In this document: in pieces, positions 1 to 6,345 of the stretch
How positions within the stretch are numbered: the first letter of the stretch is position 1
How the letters are laid out: the number at the start of each line of letters is the position of its first letter
NCBI GenBank assembly: GCA_964486845.1
Contig: CAZAQY010000004.1
Span: forward strand, 1 to 64,000
Reading direction: 5' to 3'
DNA from: Anammoximicrobium sp964486845
GTDB lineage: Bacteria > Planctomycetota > Planctomycetia > Pirellulales > Pirellulaceae
DNA: 64,000 bases
The notes under the pieces: generated by a model
Seen by the model: only the letters and a program-made list of their open reading frames with translations
Database searches by the model: none
Told to the model about the DNA's origin: nothing
Translations under genes and position numbers: made by a program

Positions 1-46
1 GCACCGATGGCCTCGACTTCCTGGCGTAGTCCAGGAGGTCGCCTAG

Positions 47-181
47 TATCTTGCCATCCCGCAATTCATTCATCGCACGTTCTTTGCCGAGGAAATGGTT
101 CGCCGGATTGTCGAACGGTTTGGCGTGAAGCTGGTGGTCTTCAGTCCCGAGACAGAGTCGGTGGTTACATGGACAAATTAG
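47..181 (+). pseudogene. xisH C-terminal remnant
   Basis: The frame ending at the TAG at 179-181 reads YLAIPQ, FFAEEMV and LVVFSPETE, and ends VVTWTN. This resembles the last ~44 residues of XisH, the partner of XisI in the fdxN-element excision controlling pair. The same frame has a TAG at 44-46, and there is no start codon in the homologous stretch. The 5' part is therefore lost, or is out of frame and outside the window. The fragment overlaps the xisI start by 13 bases, the arrangement expected of a translationally coupled xisH-xisI pair. A sequencing error at the window edge could also explain the break. Confidence 0.55.
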
Positions 182-504
182 CGCGTTATCGGCAAATCAT
201 CCTGGACCTGATCACGGAGTATCAGGTCCGCGTTGCCGGCTACGAGGGTCTGGAAACGTACCTCGCGATCGATCGTGAAGGCGAGCACTATCAGGTGTTG
301 CGGGATGGTTGGCGAAACGACTATCGTTTCTACGGGTGCGTTCTGCACTTCGACATCAAAGACGGCAAGATTTGGATTCGTCACGACGGCACGGAGGATG
401 CGATGGCGGAACGTCTCGTCGAGTTGGGCGTCCCCCGCGAAGACATCGTCCTCGCCTTCCATCCGCCCTACGTGCGTCAGCACACGGCGTACGCCGTGGG
501 CTGA
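169..504 (+). CDS. xisI: XisI family protein (fdxN element excision controlling factor)
   Basis: This 111-residue protein has the features of the XisI family: an N-terminal MDKLARYRQII helix, the QVLRDGW and HFDIKDGKIWI strands, and the C-terminal IVLAFHPPYVRQHT motif. Its length is normal for the family. The ATG at 169 is chosen because homology begins there; a longer frame from position 7 has no family features. XisH and XisI were named for cyanobacterial fdxN-element excision. The pair is widespread without any excision element, and its biochemical role is not settled. Here only the XisI half is intact, just after an xisH remnant, so it may be an orphan accessory gene. Confidence 0.85.
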   Translation: MDKLARYRQIILDLITEYQVRVAGYEGLETYLAIDREGEHYQVLRDGWRNDYRFYGCVLHFDIKDGKIWIRHDGTEDAMAERLVELGVPREDIVLAFHPPYVRQHTAYAVG

Positions 505-547
505 GGGCCCTCCCGTTGGGGATGTTCAAGCGTGGAGAGCGGTAGCT

Positions 548-1822
548 CTACGACCCCGCTGGGTCTGCTGTTGAGACGCTGGCGACATGGGCAGCATTCT
601 TCTCTGCCAGCGAGAAAACGAACGCTACCAGGCGCCAGACGTCGTCGTTGGTCAGTCGCTGGTCGCCGGGCTTAGCGTCTGCGGGCCGCAGGGCCACGGC
701 GGGCATGGGCGTGCCGGCGATGCCGTTCAGGATGCGGCGGTAGAGATCTTCAGGGCGGCTGCCGCCGCGGTAGATGCCGTATTGTAGGTTCCGGGGCTGA
801 GCGGGGCTGGGAGGCAGGGCGCCCGCGGCCCGAAACGGCGCTATCGCGGCTGGATTCTGGGGATCTACGATTTCGCGGGCCCAATCGTCGTAATCGACGT
901 TCTGGCCATCGCCCCGGCCGGCCGGCCCATGACACTTGACGCAATTGGCCACTTCGCCCGCGAACAGTTCCTGGCCGCGCCGAATCGCCGCCGCTGAATC
1001 CCAGCCTGCGGGCGGCGGAGGCACCTGCGTGACTTGATTGGCCGCGTCCAGCCAGCGGCGGACGATGCCGGCGAGCGTTGCCTTGATCGGCGCCAGTTGC
1101 TCTGCGAATTCGTCCGGGTCCTTGTCCTGCAGGGAAAAGTCGACGAGCCGGTCGTATTCGTCCAATTGATCGATCGAATCAAAGATCAGCACCCGTTCGA
1201 GTTCGCCTCGGATGGACAGGTACTTGACGTAACCGACCAACGATTCCAGCTCTTCGCCGGCCAGCAGGTTGAAGGCCGGCATGGCGCTGCCGGGATTGCC
1301 GCTGCGCATGTGCCGTGCCAGGTCGTCGTGGGTGGGCGGTGCAGCAGGCCCCGGTGTGGATTTGTACTTGAAGATGCCCCGGCGGAAGTCGCGGGGATAG
1401 GGTTCCAGGAACCACGCCGTCGGCCCCGCCCCGTCGCCGGCCAGACCGTGGCAGTGGGCACAGTGTTTGCGGTACAGTCCCTGCTGGCGTCCAGCCTGGT
1501 CGCTGCTAACGGGGCCGGCGGCAACTTGCAGTTGGTCGAGTTCCAGCACGCCGCGCGCGTCCAATCCGTCCAATTCGGGAACCCGCGGCGCATCGGGCGT
1601 GCCGAAGAGGAGTTCCAGCACGTCCACAATGTCCCGCCGCTGCTGGTCCGACAATTCCAGTTGTGCCGCCAGTTCCTGCTTCTTGAGGTAGACACGGTTC
1701 ACGGGGAAATGGGAGCGGGGATCGCCACAGCCGGCGACGGCAGCCAGGAGCAGCCAACACGCAGCATGCGTCGCCTTCGTCGCAAGCTTCGTCGGACTTC
1801 TCGGCAGAAAACAAACGCTCAT
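548..1822 (-). CDS. Di-heme c-type cytochrome lipoprotein
   Basis: A 424-residue exported protein. A lipobox-like LLLAAVAGC places the lipidated cysteine near residue 32. Two heme-binding motifs follow, CAHCH near residue 121 and CVKCH near 294. Each lies in a class I cytochrome c-like context (CHGLAGDG, CHGPAGRGDG) with possible distal methionines in SAMPAF and GTPMPAV. It is probably a membrane-anchored periplasmic electron carrier or the cytochrome part of a larger redox complex. The ATG at 1822 is preferred over a GTG at 1849, which would add nine residues encoded by a tandem DNA repeat. It is the last gene of the minus-strand nusA block, 76 bases after yebC. Confidence 0.85.
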   Translation of the reverse strand: MSVCFLPRSPTKLATKATHAACWLLLAAVAGCGDPRSHFPVNRVYLKKQELAAQLELSDQQRRDIVDVLELLFGTPDAPRVPELDGLDARGVLELDQLQVAAGPVSSDQAGRQQGLYRKHCAHCHGLAGDGAGPTAWFLEPYPRDFRRGIFKYKSTPGPAAPPTHDDLARHMRSGNPGSAMPAFNLLAGEELESLVGYVKYLSIRGELERVLIFDSIDQLDEYDRLVDFSLQDKDPDEFAEQLAPIKATLAGIVRRWLDAANQVTQVPPPPAGWDSAAAIRRGQELFAGEVANCVKCHGPAGRGDGQNVDYDDWAREIVDPQNPAAIAPFRAAGALPPSPAQPRNLQYGIYRGGSRPEDLYRRILNGIAGTPMPAVALRPADAKPGDQRLTNDDVWRLVAFVFSLAEKNAAHVASVSTADPAGS

Positions 1823-1824
1823 TT

Positions 1825-1872
1825 CGACAAGGCTTACGACAAGGCTCACGACAAAGGGATCGACAAAAAGAG
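1825..1872. repeat. Four 12-bp tandem units upstream of the cytochrome gene
   Basis: Four consecutive 12-bp units each begin CGACAA (1825, 1837, 1849, 1861). The first two differ by one base and the last two have diverged. The array fills the gap between yebC and the cytochrome gene and ends directly at the chosen ATG, where a ribosome binding site would be expected. Confidence 0.75.
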
Positions 1873-1898
1873 CTGCAAAACGGGTCTGCGGGCTCCCT

Positions 1899-2651
1899 TC
1901 ACGTCTCGGACAGTTCCGCCATGACGTCGTCGGGGATGTTGAAGTTGGCGGAGACGTTTTGCACGTCGTCGTGGTCGTCCAGTGCTTCCATCAACTTGAG
2001 CACCTTGCGAGCGTCCTCGGCGTTCAAATCGACGGTCGTGGTCGGGATGCGCGTCAGTTCGTTGGATTCCGGTTGCAGCCCGGCGGCGGTCAGGGCGTCC
2101 AGGACCTGGGTATAATTCTCGGCAGGGCAGGTGACCTCGAACTTGTTGCCGGCCTGCTTGACGTCGTCCGCCCCGACGTCCAGGGCGACTTCCATCAGTT
2201 TCTCTTCGTCGACCGTGCCGGCTGCGAAGGTGAACAGTCCTTTCCGCTCGAACATCCAACCCACGCAGTTGGCGCCGCCCAGTTTGCCGCCGTGGATTTC
2301 GAACAGCTTGCGCAGTTCGGGCGCGGTGCGGTTGCGGTTATCGGTCATGATATCGCACATGACGGCGACGCCGGCGGGGCCGTAGCCTTCGTACACCGTT
2401 TCTTCCACGTTGCCGCCGTCCAGCTCGCCCGTGCCTTTCTTGATGGCCCGTTCGATGTTGTCCTTGGGCATGCTGACGGCTTTGGCATCCATGACGGCGG
2501 TCCGCAGCCGGATGTTCATCGACTGGTCGCCGCCGCCCATCTTGGCAGCCACGATGATCGCCTTGGAGAGCTTGCTCCAGAGCTTGCCGCGTTTATTGTC
2601 GATCAAGGCCTTCTTGTGTTTGATACCGGCCCAGTGGGAATGTCCAGCCAT
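1899..2651 (-). CDS. yebC: YebC/PmpR family DNA-binding regulatory protein
   Basis: A 250-residue protein, normal length for YebC. It opens with the family signature MAGHSHWAGIKHKKA and contains MPKDNIERAIKKG, YEGYGPAGVA and GGKLGGANCVGWMF. YebC proteins are cytosolic. They have been described as transcriptional regulators and, more recently, linked to translation of difficult peptide stretches. The ATG lies 4 bases after the stop of the upstream TPR gene, so the two are almost certainly co-transcribed. Its place in a nusA-infB-rbfA operon fits a role in gene expression. Confidence 0.95.
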   Translation of the reverse strand: MAGHSHWAGIKHKKALIDNKRGKLWSKLSKAIIVAAKMGGGDQSMNIRLRTAVMDAKAVSMPKDNIERAIKKGTGELDGGNVEETVYEGYGPAGVAVMCDIMTDNRNRTAPELRKLFEIHGGKLGGANCVGWMFERKGLFTFAAGTVDEEKLMEVALDVGADDVKQAGNKFEVTCPAENYTQVLDALTAAGLQPESNELTRIPTTTVDLNAEDARKVLKLMEALDDHDDVQNVSANFNIPDDVMAELSET

Positions 2652-2655
2652 ACAT

Positions 2656-4866
2656 TTACTTCTCGCAAGTTTTGATTTTCTGTTGAGTCACTTGTTGCTT
2701 CGCGTGATCGCCTTCCTTGGCAAAGGCTTGCACCGCTCGCTGCCACGCCGCGACAGCGTCGGCGCGGCGGTCCACACGCAAGTACGCGTCGCCCAGATGG
2801 TCCAGGATGACGCCATCCGGGTCGTCGTCGCCGGCGGCTTTTTCAAGTTCCTGGACGGCTTCCGGAAACCGCTCCAGCCGGTACAGGGCCCAGCCGAGGC
2901 TGTCTCGGTAGGCGGCGTTGTCCGGGTCGCCCTCGGCCGCGCGGCGGACCATGTCCAGGGCCCGCTGCAGGTGCTTGTTCTGGTCGGCCCAGAGGTAACC
3001 CAAGTCGTTCAGGGCGCCGATGTCGTCCGGGAATTCGTCCAGCACCTGTTCCAACCACTCTTCGGCCGCCTCCATCTTGTCCTGTTGGACGCAGATGTTG
3101 GAGAGGATCAGTCGGGCATCGCGCATGGCATCGCGGACGTCGGGCGAGGAGTGCTGGTCGTCGAACCGCTCCAGCAGAGCCTGGTAGGCATCTTCCGCTT
3201 GCGCATGCCGCTTGGCGTAGTAGTACACCCAGGCGGGTTGCGCCTGCAGGCGCGGCGCATCCGGGAAGGCCGCCGCAGCTTGATCGGCCACTTGGAGCGC
3301 CTCGTCGGTCTGCCCTCCCAAGGCCAGCGCTCGGGTCAGATAGAAATGGGCGGCCAGCTTTCGTTCGTCCGTCAAGTTCTCCGCGAGGGCTTGGCGGAAC
3401 AGCGGCACGGCCCGCTCGTATTGGCGGTCCAGCAGCAGCTTGAGGCCCCAGGCCGGCAAGTACTCGGCCCGCGCCGGCGGGTCCAGGCGGCTCAGGGCGT
3501 GCGCGAACAGGGCGCCGGCGGTCTGGGCGTCCTGCTGCGTGTGGGCCAACAACGCGGCGGCGATCGCGGCGCCCGCGGCAAGATGTTCCGGATCGGTTTC
3601 GCGTTGCTGGCGGACGCGGGCGATCACGGCTTCGCTCTGTTCCTTGCTCTTGCCGAGCGGATCCAGCATGGCCGCCAGTTCTGACAGGCTGGCGCCTTTG
3701 GCGGCGGCGACCCCGCACAACTCGATCAACTTTTCCGGGCGTTTCTGCTGCAGGAAGATTTCCGCCAAAGCCGCGTAGACTTCCGGGGCGGCCTGCAGCA
3801 CCAGCAGTTGTTCGTACCGCTGCTCGGCAGCCTCGAATCGCCCGGCCTGGCGGTCGAGTTCGGCTAGGGCGAACAGCAGGGCGGTGTTCGTCGCGTCGCC
3901 CTCCAAGAGTTTCTCCAGACGCAATCGCAGTTGCGCTTGGACCTTGGCTTTGTCGGGCTCTTTGGCGGCGAGCAGTTCCGCCAGCAGTGCGTAGGGCTCG
4001 CCGCCGGCGGCGGAACTCTTGGCGGCCAAGTAGCCATCGAGATGTTGCAGCGCCTGATCGGTCTGGCCCCGTTTGGCGGCGACGCGGGCCAGTTGCAGAT
4101 CGAGCAGCCCCGGTTGGTCCTTGCCCCGCGGCCCCTGGTAGGCCCGCCGGTACAAGGCTTCCGCGTCGTCGTAACGCCCCGCCTGGAAGAAACCTTCGGC
4201 CATCAGACGGTACGTGCGGTCGGCCTCTTCTCCCAGCAGGGCCTGCTTGACGGCTTCGTTCTTCGCCAGGCGTTCCGGGTGCTCGATGGCATCCCGCACG
4301 CGGGCAAAGTACTCGGCGCTCTTGGCATAGTCACGAGTCAAGAGGCTAAGCCGGCCCATTTCGAGATAGACGATCAGAGTGGCCAGATCTTCGTCTTTCG
4401 GGATCGGCTGGGCCGGCCGCTCGCCGCCGGTCTGCAAGGATTTCTCGAACAGCGCCAGCGCCGGTTGCCACTCCTGCCGCGCCGATGACCGGACGGCCAA
4501 CTGCCGCAACAGGGCAGGACTCAGGTTCGTCCGTTCTTCGGCCACCAGGGCGTACCTGGCGGCTTCCTCCGGGCGCTGCAATTGGTGGGCCAGGAAAACG
4601 ATGCGTGGCAGGATCGAGACGGTTTCGGGGTCGTAGCGCCAAGCCCGCTGGAAACGCCGCAAGGCCCGCGCATAGTCGCGGCGCTGCAGCAACAAGCGGC
4701 CGTGTGCGAACAGTGCGGCGGAGACCACCTTGGCCTCGTCCTGCTCGCTGCGCGGGATCTTGGGAGCCAAGGGCACCGCCGGCTCCTCGAATTGGTCCGG
4801 CAGCGGTGGCGGCGGGGAGATCTCCGCCGCCGCCCACAGGCAAAACAGGGGCAGCAGCGAAGACAT
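2656..4866 (-). CDS. Exported TPR repeat protein
   Basis: A 736-residue protein with a short hydrophobic N-terminus (MSSLLPLFCLWAAA) that looks like a signal peptide, then a proline-rich linker and many helix-turn-helix repeats of TPR type across most of its length. Examples are RRDYARALRRFQRAWRYDP near residue 60 and DSLGWALYRLERFPEAVQ near 680. TPR arrays are protein-interaction scaffolds, and no catalytic domain is visible. The start ATG shares one base with the TGA of the upstream endonuclease III-like gene, indicating translational coupling. The partner is unknown. An envelope or periplasmic assembly role is only an inference from the leader. Confidence 0.85.
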   Translation of the reverse strand: MSSLLPLFCLWAAAEISPPPPLPDQFEEPAVPLAPKIPRSEQDEAKVVSAALFAHGRLLLQRRDYARALRRFQRAWRYDPETVSILPRIVFLAHQLQRPEEAARYALVAEERTNLSPALLRQLAVRSSARQEWQPALALFEKSLQTGGERPAQPIPKDEDLATLIVYLEMGRLSLLTRDYAKSAEYFARVRDAIEHPERLAKNEAVKQALLGEEADRTYRLMAEGFFQAGRYDDAEALYRRAYQGPRGKDQPGLLDLQLARVAAKRGQTDQALQHLDGYLAAKSSAAGGEPYALLAELLAAKEPDKAKVQAQLRLRLEKLLEGDATNTALLFALAELDRQAGRFEAAEQRYEQLLVLQAAPEVYAALAEIFLQQKRPEKLIELCGVAAAKGASLSELAAMLDPLGKSKEQSEAVIARVRQQRETDPEHLAAGAAIAAALLAHTQQDAQTAGALFAHALSRLDPPARAEYLPAWGLKLLLDRQYERAVPLFRQALAENLTDERKLAAHFYLTRALALGGQTDEALQVADQAAAAFPDAPRLQAQPAWVYYYAKRHAQAEDAYQALLERFDDQHSSPDVRDAMRDARLILSNICVQQDKMEAAEEWLEQVLDEFPDDIGALNDLGYLWADQNKHLQRALDMVRRAAEGDPDNAAYRDSLGWALYRLERFPEAVQELEKAAGDDDPDGVILDHLGDAYLRVDRRADAVAAWQRAVQAFAKEGDHAKQQVTQQKIKTCEK

Positions 4867-5798
4867 CAGCGGGGCTTCTTCTTGGACAGTTGTTTGGTGG
4901 CCGAGGGTTTGGAGGCGGCGTCGGGCTTGGATGCAGGGCTGGCCGAGGCGTCTTTGTCCTTGGAACTTTCCTCGCCGGCCGGAACTTCCCTGCGTTTGCG
5001 CTTCGCAGCCGATTCCCCCTTGCGCGGCTGCTCGCCGTCCACGGAGGCCGGTTCTGCGGTCCGCGACTTGGACGGCCGCGACCTGGCCGGCGGTGGAGGC
5101 GGCTCCGCCGGCTTGGCCAAGTGCCTGGCCAGCCGCGTTTTCACCTCCGGATCGATCTGCAGCAGGATCGGCCGCAACTTGGTACTGCTGGGCGACATCG
5201 CGAAGTCGGCCGCAAGTTGATGCAGCAGGGAAGCGAATTCGATGCCCCTGGCTTTGGGGATGGCTCGCTCCAGACCGGGAATGCGGTTCCGCCTGGCTTC
5301 GGTTTCGGTGATGATGCCGATGACCGCCAGCAACTCGATGATGCTTGCGGACAGCGGGATGGCGTGGCCGCCCAGGCCATGTTGCGTGACATAGTCGACG
5401 GCGAAGGGCGTGACGCCCCGGATGCCTTGCAGGTCCTTGATCGCTTTGCCCAAGTTCTGCTTCTTCAGCGCTTCGATGTCGAACGAGTAGTGCGTCTCGA
5501 AGATGTGCTGCAAGGCCCGCTTCAGCCTGGTCGCCGCCACCATGGGAGCCGGCAGCGACGCCATGGCTTCCGAGAGTTCTTTGACCGTCGTCACGCGGAC
5601 TTCGTTCCAGTCGAAGAACGTCTGCTGCAGTTTGGCGAAGGCCTCGTCCGCCGCTTCCGGCCGTGCGTCCTCGAGGCAGCAGGCATACATCAAGTGCTCA
5701 AATAGCGACCGGTCCGCCGGCGGCTGGCAGGGCTGGTAGTTTGCCAGCAGCACCTGGTACGTGGTGTTGATCAGCGCGCTTCGATTGAATGTGGACAT
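4866..5798 (-). CDS. Endonuclease III-like helix-hairpin-helix protein lacking usual catalytic residues
   Basis: A 310-residue protein whose residues 1-215 resemble the HhH-GPD fold of endonuclease III. The hairpin reads LQGIRGVTPFAVDYV near residues 123-137. In a by-eye alignment, the catalytic lysine of the LPGVGRKTA hairpin falls on Val129. The catalytic aspartate of the VDTH motif falls on Pro148, in HAIPLS. No C-x6-C-x2-C-x5-C iron-sulfur motif is present. Residues 220-310 are a low-complexity tail rich in Lys, Arg, Pro, Ser and Ala. The protein may bind DNA or RNA without cleaving it. The ATG at 5798 is preferred to a GTG two codons earlier. It sits 18 bases downstream of rbfA and is coupled to the TPR gene. 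Confidence 0.75.
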   Translation of the reverse strand: MSTFNRSALINTTYQVLLANYQPCQPPADRSLFEHLMYACCLEDARPEAADEAFAKLQQTFFDWNEVRVTTVKELSEAMASLPAPMVAATRLKRALQHIFETHYSFDIEALKKQNLGKAIKDLQGIRGVTPFAVDYVTQHGLGGHAIPLSASIIELLAVIGIITETEARRNRIPGLERAIPKARGIEFASLLHQLAADFAMSPSSTKLRPILLQIDPEVKTRLARHLAKPAEPPPPPARSRPSKSRTAEPASVDGEQPRKGESAAKRKRREVPAGEESSKDKDASASPASKPDAASKPSATKQLSKKKPR

Positions 5799-5816
5799 AA
5801 ACACTTTCTGCGCGGG

Positions 5817-6245
5817 TTATTCGTGACCTTGAACTTGCCGGGGATCTCGCAATTCGGGGCTTTCTTCCGAGCCGCGGCTCGTCGAGTCCGGATGGTCCGT
5901 TTCGGGGGGCAACAGTTCGCTGAGCAGCCGGCTGACCTCGATGGAGTGTTTGACGCCCTTGTCCAGCAGGAACGTCAGCCGCGGCGTGTAGCGGGTTTCA
6001 ATGCGGCGAGCCACTTTCTGTTGCAGAAAACCCGCCGCATTCTGCAGCCCCCGGAGACTCAGGTTCTGTTTCGCTTCACTGCCCATGACCGACACGTGTA
6101 CCTTGGCGTAGCGCAGGTCCGGCGAGACTTCGACGTAGGTGACGGTGACGTCGCGGATCCGGGGATCCTGCAACTCGGTCAGGATGGCCATGGCGACCAC
6201 TTCGCGGATGGCCTCGGCGACTTTCAGTACGCGTCGGGAAGACAT
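5817..6245 (-). CDS. rbfA: Ribosome-binding factor A
   Basis: A 142-residue KH-type protein that helps mature the 5' end of 16S rRNA in the 30S subunit. Family features are the N-terminal helix MSSRRVLKVAEAIREVVA, the LQDPRI motif, the strand VTYVEVSPDLRYAKVHVSV and the terminal RLTFLLDKGVKHSIEVSRLL. The last ~20 residues are a short acidic/polar extension. It follows infB by about 100 bases on the same strand, the classical nusA-infB-rbfA order. TruB, often next in this operon, is absent. Confidence 0.95.
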   Translation of the reverse strand: MSSRRVLKVAEAIREVVAMAILTELQDPRIRDVTVTYVEVSPDLRYAKVHVSVMGSEAKQNLSLRGLQNAAGFLQQKVARRIETRYTPRLTFLLDKGVKHSIEVSRLLSELLPPETDHPDSTSRGSEESPELRDPRQVQGHE

Positions 6246-6345
6246 GGCTGCTCGTTCCGGGATTTGCAGGCGGCGGGAGACACGGGGAGGGCCTCCGGGA
6301 CCGCTGGCGGGTCGCCGCCGAGCCGGTCCCGTCGCGGTCCGCGGC

